Positions 33,129-41,336 of a stretch of 45,953 nt of DNA are shown here, one piece after another. A program made the position numbers and the translations under genes. Source of the stretch: Deltaproteobacteria bacterium (GTDB lineage: Bacteria > Desulfobacterota > JACPFL01); assembly GCA_016183025.1 (NCBI GenBank), contig JACPFL010000141.1, forward strand, positions 1 to 45,953, in the 5' to 3' direction. Position 1 is the stretch's first letter. Each line of letters starts with the position of its first letter. The notes below the pieces were generated by a model. The model saw nothing but the letters and a program-made list of their open reading frames with translations, searched no databases and was not told where the DNA came from.

Positions 33129-33145
33129 CCCGGACTTTGTCCGGG
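33129..33145 (+). other. RNA hairpin abutting the first ribosome-binding site of the ACIII operon
   Basis: CCCGGAC (33129-33135), loop TTT, and GTCCGGG (33139-33145) form a perfect 7-bp stem. Its 3' arm shares bases with the GGAGGAG ribosome-binding site (33144-33150) of the cytochrome gene, so it may modulate translation or stabilise the mRNA. Confidence 0.6.
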
Positions 33146-33154
33146 AGGAGGCCA

Positions 33155-33532
33155 ATGATGCGACGCTGGATCGGCGGGCTGATCGTGCTCCTGGGGGGAA
33201 TGGTCCTGGCCGCGCCAGCCCTGCCGGCGACCAAAGGTGACCCGCAGGCTGGCAAGGCCATCTACACGCGGCTGTGCGCGCCCTGCCACGGGGAGTCCGG
33301 GAAGGGTGACGGCCCGGCTGCGGCGAACCTGCCCGACAAGCCTCAGGACTTTACCGACGCGAGCGCCCTGGGAAAGGCGACCGACCAGGATCTGTTCAAC
33401 GTCATCAAGAACGGCGGGGCCGTGGTCGGCAAGTCCAAGTTCATGGTGCCCTTCGGCTCCAAGCTCAGCGACGCGGACATCCGCAACCTCGTCAGCTATA
33501 TCCGGACGTTCAGCAAGAGCCGCTCGCGATGA
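33155..33532 (+). CDS. Monoheme c-type cytochrome, exported
   Basis: A 125-residue protein: signal peptide (WIGGLIVLLGGMVLAAPALP) and a class I cytochrome c domain with CAPCH near residue 44 and a later Met (FMVPFG) as probable sixth ligand. The ...DADIRNLVSYIRTF helix near the C terminus is typical. The ATG at 33155, or the adjacent ATG at 33158, follows GGAGGAG. First gene of the operon; its stop overlaps the next start (ATGA). It could be an electron acceptor of the ACIII complex encoded downstream. Confidence 0.9.
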   Translation: MMRRWIGGLIVLLGGMVLAAPALPATKGDPQAGKAIYTRLCAPCHGESGKGDGPAAANLPDKPQDFTDASALGKATDQDLFNVIKNGGAVVGKSKFMVPFGSKLSDADIRNLVSYIRTFSKSRSR

Positions 33533-34443
33533 GGAGCCCCCGGCCTCGGGGACCCGCTCACCGGGTCGCCACGCTGGGGCAGCCTGGGGGGACCGGCCCC
33601 GTGGGGGGATCGCGCTCCGTGCGGACGCTCCTCGTTCTGATCGGGCTTGGGCTCCTGCCGGGGTGTGCGGTCGGGCCGCCTGGGCAGCCACCCCCTCCGG
33701 AGCAGTCGTGGCTGTTGCGCGTCGCCGGCATCCCGCCGGGGGCGCTCTACCCGGCGATCACCGCGGTCCCGGGCGAGCCGGGCCGCCCGCTGGCCGCGCT
33801 GCCGGTCACGCTCCGCACGGCGGTGGAACGGGGCCGGGACCTGTGGGTCCAGGAGACCTGGGGGAGGACAGGCCTGGCCTGCGCCGTCTGTCATCCTGAT
33901 GCCTCGATGGTGCGCGGCTGGGCGTCGGGCTACCCGGCTGCCTGGCTCTCGGATGGCGACCGCGACTTCCGCGTGAAGACGCTGGCTGAGGTGATCGCCG
34001 GGGCCGTGCAGGGCCATCTCGGTCTGGCGCTTTCGCCGGATCACGAAGCGGTTCGGGACCTCGAGGCCTTCCTCGCCTGGCAGGGCGACGGCGCGCGGCT
34101 CCGCCCGGGGGTGAGCGGGATCAACCGTCCAGCGGAGGGCTGGCTGGCGGAGTTGCAGGGCAGCGTCGAACGGGGCCGGAGCCGGTTTGTCGCGGCCTGC
34201 GGCCGCTGTCACGGGCCGGGGGTCCTGGCGGGAGCCGCCGCAGGGTTCCCCGCGGTGGTCACCGGGGCCGGAGTGCTCGGGCTGGACGCCTTCATTGCGC
34301 GCCACGCCCGGGCGGAACTCGCGGCGTCGTGGTCACGCCCGGAGCTGGCAGACCTCACGGCATACGTGGTCTCGCTGAGCAAGGGGTGGCCGCTCAGGGC
34401 CGGCCGCCTGGTCCGGCTCGAACGCCAGAGGGGGAGGCAATGA
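33529..34443 (+). CDS. Diheme c-type cytochrome lipoprotein
   Basis: A 304-residue protein with a basic N terminus, a hydrophobic stretch and a lipobox LLPGC (Cys46), then two heme motifs, CAVCH (118-122) and CGRCH (224-228), each in a small cytochrome c-like domain, the layout of SoxA-like or diheme electron carriers. A GTG at 33619, with GGGGGGA upstream, would give a tidier lipoprotein signal. It overlaps both neighbours by four bases, so it is tightly coupled. I know of no standard ACIII subunit of this kind; it is an accessory cytochrome. Confidence 0.85.
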   Translation: MRSPRPRGPAHRVATLGQPGGTGPVGGSRSVRTLLVLIGLGLLPGCAVGPPGQPPPPEQSWLLRVAGIPPGALYPAITAVPGEPGRPLAALPVTLRTAVERGRDLWVQETWGRTGLACAVCHPDASMVRGWASGYPAAWLSDGDRDFRVKTLAEVIAGAVQGHLGLALSPDHEAVRDLEAFLAWQGDGARLRPGVSGINRPAEGWLAELQGSVERGRSRFVAACGRCHGPGVLAGAAAGFPAVVTGAGVLGLDAFIARHARAELAASWSRPELADLTAYVVSLSKGWPLRAGRLVRLERQRGRQ

Positions 34444-35423
34444 GGGGACGGTGGTGGGTGGCGGGGGGGCTGGGGCTTCTCGTGGCCGTGAACGGCTGCG
34501 CGACCGTGCGCGACGGCGGTCGCCACACCGCGGTGGTGGCCGGTGAGGTCGTGGACGCCCAGGGCCGGCCGATCACGACCGGGCTGGTGCTGCTGGAGCG
34601 GGGGAAGCTCTACGATGACCTCTTCGAGCGCGGGGGGCTCATCGACAGCCGGGGCCGGTTCGCCATCGCGGTGCAGGGCGGCGGGCCGTGGGGGCTTCAC
34701 GTGTACAGCGAAGGCTACATGTACCATCCCCGGCAGATCCAGGTGGCGGAGGGCCAGGTCAACGAATACCGGGTGGTGCTCCCCCCTGACCCCAACCTCA
34801 GGGACAACCCGATCATCGGCCGGGTAGCCTTCGAGCCGCAGCCCGACGGGACGGTCCTGGTGAAGATGGACGTCACGGACCCCGACAACAACCTCGGCCC
34901 CCAGGTCCTGGCCCTGAACGGCGTGACGGGCGAGAACTTCGTCATGCAGCCCCCGGTGCCGATGCGGGACCCGAAGGCGAACTTCCCCCAGGGGACCTAC
35001 ACCCTCCACTATCGACCCCGCGGCGTCCCCCTCGACACGAAGAGCTGGTTCTTCGTGGTGGCCGATCACCAGTGCAACGTCTCCCAGATCGCGGCGTACC
35101 CCTTCACGGCGCGCGCCCCCCGGGCGGCCGTCACCCCCCCGCCACCCCCGGCTGAGCTGGCGCGGCTCACGCCGGTCGAGCGCGGGCGGCGGACCTTCGA
35201 GGCGCGGTGCGCGCTCTGCCACAACCCGGACAGCAAGGAGGAGAAGATCGGCCCCGGGCTGCAGGGGGTGTTCAAGGAGCGACAGCTCCCGGCTAGCGGA
35301 CGGCCGGTCTCGCCGGAGGCGATCACCCGGCAGATCCAGCAGGGGGGCGACAGGATGCCGCCGCTGAGCGACATCACCGAACAGACCCTGCAAGACCTCC
35401 TCGCGTACCTGCGGACACTCTAG
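34440..35423 (+). CDS. Lipoprotein with carboxypeptidase-like regulatory domain and C-terminal cytochrome c domain
   Basis: A 327-residue lipoprotein (VAVNGC, Cys20). Residues 30-120 resemble the beta-sandwich carboxypeptidase regulatory-like domain (VVAGEVVDAQGRPITTGLVL, GRFAIAVQGGGPWGLHVYSE), the middle is a second beta-rich region, a Pro-rich linker follows (about 232-238), and a C-terminal cytochrome c domain has CALCH (257-261) and Met306 as probable ligand. The ATG at 34440 overlaps the previous stop. The fusion of a carbohydrate/protein-binding type fold with a heme domain is unusual and its role is unknown. Confidence 0.82.
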   Translation: MRGRWWVAGGLGLLVAVNGCATVRDGGRHTAVVAGEVVDAQGRPITTGLVLLERGKLYDDLFERGGLIDSRGRFAIAVQGGGPWGLHVYSEGYMYHPRQIQVAEGQVNEYRVVLPPDPNLRDNPIIGRVAFEPQPDGTVLVKMDVTDPDNNLGPQVLALNGVTGENFVMQPPVPMRDPKANFPQGTYTLHYRPRGVPLDTKSWFFVVADHQCNVSQIAAYPFTARAPRAAVTPPPPPAELARLTPVERGRRTFEARCALCHNPDSKEEKIGPGLQGVFKERQLPASGRPVSPEAITRQIQQGGDRMPPLSDITEQTLQDLLAYLRTL

Positions 35424-35446
35424 CCAGGCTCAGGCCAGGGCCCTCC

Positions 35447-35983
35447 ATGGACCATAGGCCAGGACCCCGGAGGAGAGCTCGGCTGATCGCGGCTGCCCTG
35501 CTCGTGGCGGCCGGGATCGTGACGGCCACCCTGTGGCCCCGGGGGCTGCGGCCCGGCCGCGGGAGCGAGCCCCCGCCCCAGCCCATCGCCTTCAGCCATC
35601 GGGTGCACGCCGGAGAGAACCAGATCCCGTGCCTGTACTGTCACGTGTATGCGCGCCACGGGGCCGTGGCCGGCGTCCCCTCGGTCCAGCGGTGCATGGG
35701 CTGCCACACGATCACCGCTGTCGCGAGCGCCGAGGTCCAGAAACTCCAGGGCTACTGGATGCGCCAGGAGCCCATTGCCTGGGTCCGCGTCTTTCGGCAG
35801 CCCGACTTCGTCTTCTTCCAGCACCGGCCCCACGTGCAGGCTGGGATCGCGTGCCAGACCTGCCATGGGCAGGTCGAGCGGATGGACCGGGTCCGGGAGG
35901 CGGTCGTGCTGGACATGGACCGCTGTGTCGCCTGTCACCGGGCCCAGCAGGCCTCCATCGACTGCCTGACGTGCCATCGCTGA
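35447..35983 (+). CDS. actA: Alternative complex III subunit ActA (pentaheme cytochrome c)
   Basis: A 178-residue protein with an N-terminal membrane anchor (about 11-29) and five heme motifs: CLYCH (62-66), CMGCH (83-87), CQTCH (136-140), CVACH (160-164) and CLTCH (173-177), the pentaheme set of ActA. In the complex it passes electrons from the Fe-S chain of ActB to the monoheme subunit and soluble acceptors. It lies 23 bp after the fused lipoprotein gene and 8 bp before actB. Confidence 0.94.
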   Translation: MDHRPGPRRRARLIAAALLVAAGIVTATLWPRGLRPGRGSEPPPQPIAFSHRVHAGENQIPCLYCHVYARHGAVAGVPSVQRCMGCHTITAVASAEVQKLQGYWMRQEPIAWVRVFRQPDFVFFQHRPHVQAGIACQTCHGQVERMDRVREAVVLDMDRCVACHRAQQASIDCLTCHR

Positions 35984-35991
35984 GGGGGAGC

Positions 35992-38970
35992 ATGAACGTC
36001 ACCCGCCGGGACTTCCTCAAGGTGCTCGGCACCGGAGCCGCCGCGAGCGTGACCGGGTGTTCGGCCCCGCTTCCGGACAAGCTCATCCCGCTGGTCATCC
36101 CAGCCGAGGAGGTCATCCCGGGCGAGGCGACCTGGTATGCGACGGTCTGCCGGGAATGCCCGGCGGGGTGCGGGATGCTCGTTCGGACCCGTGAAGGACG
36201 CGCGGTGAAGGTGGAGGGGAACCCTGACCACCCGGTGAACCAGGGCCGCCTGTGCGCCCGTGGCCAGGCGGCGGTCCAGGGACTCTACAACCCGGACCGG
36301 ATCCGGCAGCCGTTGCGCCGGAGTGGGACGGGAACGCTGGAGCCGGTGAGCTGGGAAGAGGCCGAGCAGCTCCTGGCCGGTCATGTGGCCAGGCTGCAGG
36401 CAGAGGGCCGCCCAGGACGGGTTGCGGTGGTCGCGCCGCTCGTCACGGGGAGCCTGGCACAGCTGATCGAGACATGGAGCCAGGCCGTGGGGGGGCGGCC
36501 CCCGTTGTTCGTGGAGCCGCTGGCTGCGCACGCGCTGCGCGCAGCCAACCGGCTGAGCTTCGGCCTGGATGCCATCCCCTCCTATCAGATCGAGACCCTG
36601 GAACTCCTCGTCTCCTTCAGCACGGACTTCCTGGAGACCTGGCTCTCCCCGGTGGAGCTGGCCCGGCAGTTCGCGGCCATGCGGGCCCCCCGTGCCGGGC
36701 GGATGGGCCGATTCGTCTATCTGGGACCGCGCCTCTCGATGACCGCGACCAATGCGGACGAGTGGCTCCCGCTCCGACCGGGCACGGAGGGGCTGGCGGC
36801 GCTCGGCATGGTGCACCTCATCTTGTCCGAAGGGCTGGGGGCCGGGGTGCCCGCGGAGGAGGCGGGCCGGCTCCGGCAACTCGTGGCCGCGTACACGCCC
36901 GAGGCGGTGGAGCGGCGGACCGGGCTCCCCGCCCGGGACCTGACCCGCCTGGCCCGGAGCCTGGCACAAGCCCGGCCCGGGCTGGCCCTGGGCGGCGGGA
37001 CAGTCGGAACCACCCGGAGCGCGACGACCACGCAGGTGGCAGTGAACCTGCTGAACTACGTCGCCGGGCACGTGGGCAGGGCGATCCAGTTCGGGCCGAC
37101 ATCGGCCCTGGGCCGGGCGGCGACCTACCAGGAGCTGCTCGGCCTTGTCCAGGCCATGGCGCGGGGCGAGATCGACCTGCTCCTGCTGGCCGGGGTGAAC
37201 CCGCTCTTTTCCCTGCCGCCGGCCGCCGGGTTCCAGCAGGCGCTGGCCAAGGTCCCGTTCGTCATCAGCACCGCGAGCTTTCCTGACGAGACCGCCGCGC
37301 ACGCGCACCTCGTGCTGCCGGAGTCCACGCCGCTCGAGAGCTGGGGGGACCATACCCCCTGGGACGGCGTGCATGGGCTGATGCAGCCCGCCACGACGCC
37401 GCTCTACCAGACGAAGCCGCTTGGCGACGTGCTCCTCTCGGTGGCCCGGCGCGTCGGCGGGGCCATGGCCGCGCGGCTCCCGTGGGCGACCTTCTACGAT
37501 GCCCTGCGCGACCGCTGGCGAGAGCTGCAGCGCCGTCTGGCTCCCGCCACGCCCTTCGAGACCTTCTGGGCCGAGGCCCTCCGCCGCGGGGGGGTCTGGG
37601 AGGCGATCCCCCCGAAGCGGGTGCGCCTGAGCCCCGCGGTCTTCCGGACCACCTTCGTGGAACCCGCCTTGAGCGGCAGCCAGGATGATCCGTTCGTGCT
37701 CCTCGTCTACCCATCGATCTTCCGCTACGACGGCCGCGGGGCGAACCGGCCCTGGCTGCAGGAGCTCCCCGATCCTGTCACCGGCATGACCTGGGAGAGT
37801 TGGGTGGAGGTCAACCCCCAGGACGCCCGGCGTCTGGGGATCACCCAGGGCGACCTCGTCGCCCTGCGCTCGCCGCACGGGCAGGTGGAACTCCCCGCCT
37901 ACCTCTACGCTGGAGTGCAGCCGGGCGTGGTCGCAGTGCCGCTGGGACAGGGGCATACCCGCTACGGGCGCTATGCCCAGGGGCGGGGAGCCAACCCCCT
38001 GGCCCTGCTCCCCGCTGAGCCCGAAGCGCCCTCCGGGGCCCTGCCGTGGCTGGCGACCCGGGTCCGGCTCACCCGGACCGGCCGGAGGCAGCCCCTGGCG
38101 ATCGTGGGCGGGAGCGAGCGGCAGGAGGGGCGGGGGATCGCCCAGAGCATTTCGCTCGCTGACCTGCTGCGGGATCACGGCGCGGGAGGCGCGGCACGAC
38201 CGGGCGCGGCCAAGGACGGCGCGGACGGGCACAAGGCCCCGCCCCTGTATCCCCCGCACCCGCACCCGGTCCATCGCTGGGGGATGGCCATTGACCTCAA
38301 CGCCTGCAACGGCTGCGGCGCCTGCGTGGCGGCCTGCTACGCCGAGAACAACATCCCGGTGGTCGGCAAGGAGCAGGTGGCCAAGGGACGGGTGATGTCC
38401 TGGATCCGGATCGAGCGCTTCATCGAGGGGCCGGCCGAGCGCCCGGAGACCCGCTTCCTCCCGATGCTCTGCCAGCACTGTGACAACGCCCCGTGCGAGC
38501 CGGTCTGCCCCGTGTACGCGACCTACCACAACCCCGAGGGGCTCAACGCCCAGGTGTACAACCGCTGCGTCGGCACCCGGTACTGCTCCAACAACTGCCC
38601 CTACAAGGTCCGCCGCTTCAACTGGTTCACGCACAAGTGGCCGGAGCCCCTCCACCTCCAGCTCAACCCGGACGTCACGGTCCGGGAGATGGGGGTGATG
38701 GAGAAGTGCACCTTCTGCGTCCAGCGGATCAAGGGTGGCCAGGCCCGGGCCAAGGCCGAGGGGCGGAAGCTCCGCGACGGGGAGATCGTCCCGGCCTGCG
38801 CGCAGAGCTGCCCGGCGCAGGCCATCGTCTTCGGTGACCTCAAGGACCCGCAGAGCGAGGTCGCCCGCCTGGCCCGGGACCCGCGGGGGTACCGGGTGCT
38901 GGAGGAGCTGAACACGCTGCCCGCCATCACCTACCTGCGCAAGGTGCAGCCGGGACCATTGGGGAGCTGA
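35992..38970 (+). CDS. actB: Alternative complex III subunit ActB (molybdopterin-like and Fe-S domains)
   Basis: A 992-residue periplasmic subunit. A Tat signal (TRRDFLK at 4-10) ends near a possible lipobox (SVTGC, Cys23). The first ~740 residues are a molybdopterin-oxidoreductase-like domain that retains an N-terminal CX2CX3CX27C set (Cys53, 56, 60, 88), though I see no Mo-ligand Cys or Ser in the expected region. From about residue 763 follows an Fe-S domain with four Cys groups (CNGCGACVAAC, CQHCDNAPCEPVC, CVGTRYCSNNC, CTFC...CAQSC). The ATG at 35992 follows GGGGGAG; the upstream in-frame stretch overlaps actA and is not coding. Confidence 0.95.
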   Translation: MNVTRRDFLKVLGTGAAASVTGCSAPLPDKLIPLVIPAEEVIPGEATWYATVCRECPAGCGMLVRTREGRAVKVEGNPDHPVNQGRLCARGQAAVQGLYNPDRIRQPLRRSGTGTLEPVSWEEAEQLLAGHVARLQAEGRPGRVAVVAPLVTGSLAQLIETWSQAVGGRPPLFVEPLAAHALRAANRLSFGLDAIPSYQIETLELLVSFSTDFLETWLSPVELARQFAAMRAPRAGRMGRFVYLGPRLSMTATNADEWLPLRPGTEGLAALGMVHLILSEGLGAGVPAEEAGRLRQLVAAYTPEAVERRTGLPARDLTRLARSLAQARPGLALGGGTVGTTRSATTTQVAVNLLNYVAGHVGRAIQFGPTSALGRAATYQELLGLVQAMARGEIDLLLLAGVNPLFSLPPAAGFQQALAKVPFVISTASFPDETAAHAHLVLPESTPLESWGDHTPWDGVHGLMQPATTPLYQTKPLGDVLLSVARRVGGAMAARLPWATFYDALRDRWRELQRRLAPATPFETFWAEALRRGGVWEAIPPKRVRLSPAVFRTTFVEPALSGSQDDPFVLLVYPSIFRYDGRGANRPWLQELPDPVTGMTWESWVEVNPQDARRLGITQGDLVALRSPHGQVELPAYLYAGVQPGVVAVPLGQGHTRYGRYAQGRGANPLALLPAEPEAPSGALPWLATRVRLTRTGRRQPLAIVGGSERQEGRGIAQSISLADLLRDHGAGGAARPGAAKDGADGHKAPPLYPPHPHPVHRWGMAIDLNACNGCGACVAACYAENNIPVVGKEQVAKGRVMSWIRIERFIEGPAERPETRFLPMLCQHCDNAPCEPVCPVYATYHNPEGLNAQVYNRCVGTRYCSNNCPYKVRRFNWFTHKWPEPLHLQLNPDVTVREMGVMEKCTFCVQRIKGGQARAKAEGRKLRDGEIVPACAQSCPAQAIVFGDLKDPQSEVARLARDPRGYRVLEELNTLPAITYLRKVQPGPLGS

Positions 38971-38993
38971 GGGGGGGCCCAGGCCTGCGGACG

Positions 38994-40316
38994 ATGGAGG
39001 CGCCGCTCACGTACGCCCGGGTGGACCGGGACCTCCTCACGACGCTGCGGGCGCCAGGGAGGCTCTATTACGCCCTGCTGGCCGTGGACCTGGCGGTCCT
39101 GGGCTGGGCGATCTATGCCTGGCGCTATCAGCTTACGACCGGCCTGGGCGTGGCGGGGATCACCCACCCGGTCATGTGGGCGGTCTACATCACGAACTTC
39201 GTCTTCTGGGTCGGCATCGCCCACTCCGGCACGCTCATCTCGGCCATCCTCTACCTGTTTCGGGTGCGCTGGCGCCCGCCGGTCTACCGGAGCGCCGAGG
39301 CCGTGACCGTGTTCGCCCTGATGACGGCCGGGCTGTTTCCCATCATCCACCTGGGCCGCCCCTGGTACTTCTACTGGCTCCTCCCCTACCCGCAGATGGG
39401 CGGGCTCTGGATCAACTTCCGCTCTCCGCTGATCTGGGACGTGTTCGCGGTCCTGACCTACATGACCGTGAGCGTCATCTTCTTCTTCACGGGGCTGGTC
39501 CCGGACGTGGCCGTGGCGCGCGACCAGGCGACCGGGTGGCGGCGCCGGATCTACGGGCTACTCGCCCAGGGGTGGCAGGGAACGGATCGCCAGTGGCGCC
39601 ACTACACGAGCGCCTACCTGCTGTTCGCCGGGCTGGCCACGGCGCTCGTGGTCTCGGTCCACAGCGTGGTCTCCTGGGACTTCGCCATGGCCATCCTGCC
39701 GGGGTGGCACAGCACGATCTTCGCCCCCTACTTCGTCGCCGGGGCCATCCACTCGGGGCTGGCCATGGTCCTGGCGCTCCTCATCCCGCTGCGGCGGGCC
39801 TTTCGCCTGGAGGCCTACCTCACACCAGACCACCTGGAGCGCCTGGCCCAGCTCACCATCGTCACGGGGCTGATCGTGGGGTATGCCTACATGGTCGAGT
39901 ACGGGATGGCCTGGTACACCGGGGACCCCGCCGAGCAGGCGAGCTTCCTGTGGCGGGCCACCGGGCATTACGCCTGGGCCTTCTGGCTCATGGTCGGCTG
40001 CAATGTCCTCGCCCCCCTCGGCTTCTGTGCCCGGCAGGTCCGGAGAAGCATGCCCTGGCTCCTCGGGATCCTGGCCAACCACGGCCGGGAAGCCGCCCGC
40101 ACCGCTGCCCGGCACCCCGATCCCCAGCGTCTCGCGGTGCGCACGCCGGAAAGCCCGGCCGTTTCGGCGGCCGACGCCTGGTTCTTCCTGTGGTTCCTGC
40201 TCTTCGCCAAGACGCTCCCGGTGGTCTCGCTCTGGGAGGTGAAGGAGCTGCTGCCGGTGCCGCGGCGAGATGGCCGGGGCCCGGTGCAGGAAGGGCCGGC
40301 AGGGAGACAGCCGTGA
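38994..40316 (+). CDS. actC: Alternative complex III subunit ActC (NrfD-like quinol-binding membrane subunit), atypical C-terminal part
   Basis: A 440-residue membrane protein of the NrfD/PsrC family that takes part in quinol oxidation. Typical segments are HPVMWAVYITNFVFWVGIAH, FPIIHLGRPWYFYWLLPYPQ and WSTTIFAP-like WHSTIFAPYFVAGAIHSG. After RRSMPWLLGI, where homologues continue with a helix containing GMWLERF, this protein has about 36 hydrophilic residues (NHGREAARTAARHPDPQR...) before the last helix (WFFLWFLLFAKTLPVVSLWE). Neither other frame supplies the missing helix, so a simple indel does not explain it. The stop overlaps the next start (GTGA). Confidence 0.92.
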   Translation: MEAPLTYARVDRDLLTTLRAPGRLYYALLAVDLAVLGWAIYAWRYQLTTGLGVAGITHPVMWAVYITNFVFWVGIAHSGTLISAILYLFRVRWRPPVYRSAEAVTVFALMTAGLFPIIHLGRPWYFYWLLPYPQMGGLWINFRSPLIWDVFAVLTYMTVSVIFFFTGLVPDVAVARDQATGWRRRIYGLLAQGWQGTDRQWRHYTSAYLLFAGLATALVVSVHSVVSWDFAMAILPGWHSTIFAPYFVAGAIHSGLAMVLALLIPLRRAFRLEAYLTPDHLERLAQLTIVTGLIVGYAYMVEYGMAWYTGDPAEQASFLWRATGHYAWAFWLMVGCNVLAPLGFCARQVRRSMPWLLGILANHGREAARTAARHPDPQRLAVRTPESPAVSAADAWFFLWFLLFAKTLPVVSLWEVKELLPVPRRDGRGPVQEGPAGRQP

Positions 40317-40828
40317 GGGCGCGGGAGAGCTTCGTGGTGGGATTCTTCCCCCACCTGGACGGGCTGCTGGCGGCGATCGCCGCGCTCAAGGGCGCGGGGT
40401 TCCTGGAGCTCCAGGCCCTCTCGCCCGTGCCCCGACACGAGATCGACGAGGCCCTGGGCGCGCATCGCAGCCCGGTGCGGGTCTTTACCCTGCTCGGTGG
40501 GCTCGCCGGCTGCGCGACCGGCTTCGCCCTGACCATCGGGGCCGCGCTCCACTACCCGCTGATCGTGGGGGGGAAGCCGATCATCTCCATCCCGCCGTTC
40601 GTCGTCATCGCCTACGAGCTGACGATCCTGCTCGGGGCCCTGGGGACGCTGGTCGGGCTCCTGCTCAGCGCGGGGCTCCCGCGCGCACGGCGGTGGCCGG
40701 GGTACGATCCAAAGTTGGCCGGCACCTGCTTCGGCCTGCAGGTCCGGTGTCCCACCCTGGAGACCTCGAGGGCAGAGGCGCAGATGCTCGCTGCCGGTGC
40801 CCGGGAGGTGCGTCGTGTGGAGGGGTAG
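40313..40828 (+). CDS. actD: Alternative complex III subunit ActD (DUF3341)
   Basis: A 171-residue protein with the DUF3341 pattern: FVVGFFPHLDGLLAAIAALK, then LQALSPVPRHEIDEALG, two transmembrane helices (about 60-80 and 100-125), and the C-terminal segment around CFGLQVRCP. It is an integral subunit with a cytoplasmic N-terminal domain. The GTG at 40313 overlaps the actC stop and follows GGGAGACAGCC. The final ~12 codons overlap the start of actE. Confidence 0.93.
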   Translation: MRARESFVVGFFPHLDGLLAAIAALKGAGFLELQALSPVPRHEIDEALGAHRSPVRVFTLLGGLAGCATGFALTIGAALHYPLIVGGKPIISIPPFVVIAYELTILLGALGTLVGLLLSAGLPRARRWPGYDPKLAGTCFGLQVRCPTLETSRAEAQMLAAGAREVRRVEG

Positions 40829-41336
40829 GCAGCCTGGCGGGTTCTGGCTCCCGGTGGTGCTCATGCTCGCCGCAGCCTTCTCGCTCCTGACCGGCGCGCG
40901 GCTGGCCTCAGGCTTTCCGTGGAGCCGGGACATGAAGAACCAGCCGTCGGTGAAGCCCCAGGAGGCCCCCCGCCCCCCTGCCAGGGGGACCGTGCCGCGC
41001 GAGCGGTGGGAGCCCCCGATCCCGACCAAGGGCGCGGCCACGGCCCTCCGGAACCCGGTCCAGGCCACACCAGCCTCCATCGCGAACGGCCGGCGCCTGT
41101 ACCAGATCTACTGCCTGCTCTGTCACGGGGCCGACGGGAAAGGGTTTGGGCCGATCACCGACAAATACGTCCCGGCCGCGGATTTGACCGGGAAGGCCGC
41201 GCGCGCGCAGCCCGACGGAGCCCTGTACCAGGCCATCCGGAGCGGGGGCGCGCTCATGCCCCGGTACGATGACGCCCTGACGCCTTCGGAGCGGTGGGAC
41301 GTCATCAACTACCTTCGGAGCCTGCAGCAGCCGTGA
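40815..41336 (+). CDS. actE: Alternative complex III subunit ActE (monoheme cytochrome c)
   Basis: A 173-residue membrane-anchored monoheme cytochrome. The anchor (FWLPVVLMLAAAFSLLTG) is followed by the ActE-type stretch MKNQPSVKPQEAPRPPARGT, then the heme motif CLLCH and Met in ALMPRYDD as sixth ligand. The GTG at 40815 follows GGGAGG by six bases and overlaps actD by 14 bases; 40797 is the alternative. It receives electrons from ActA. Confidence 0.93.
   Translation: MWRGRQPGGFWLPVVLMLAAAFSLLTGARLASGFPWSRDMKNQPSVKPQEAPRPPARGTVPRERWEPPIPTKGAATALRNPVQATPASIANGRRLYQIYCLLCHGADGKGFGPITDKYVPAADLTGKAARAQPDGALYQAIRSGGALMPRYDDALTPSERWDVINYLRSLQQP

Larger units (their letters stand above)
32813..33154. 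promoter_or_regulatory. Divergent control region between the heme-sensor kinase and the cytochrome/ACIII operon
   Basis: About 340 bp without a gene. It contains an inverted repeat TGGCAG-N15-CTGCCA (32841-32867), a perfect 10-bp palindrome CCCTCGAGGG (32927-32936), a sigma-54-like promoter (33021-33037) and a hairpin next to the first ribosome-binding site (33129-33145). The palindrome lies about 110 bp upstream of the predicted start, the usual place for enhancer-binding sites. Confidence 0.6.

Noticed and set aside
35935-38655. Long open frame of 906 codons on the minus strand
   Set aside because: Antisense to actB, whose Tat signal and Fe-S motifs are clear; composition again Arg/Pro/Gly/His-rich with no motif.
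40050-40200. Frameshift in actC as the cause of the missing helix
   Set aside because: Reading the other two frames by eye gave no hydrophobic helix or GMWLER-like motif, and the normal frame resumes family sequence without a second shift.
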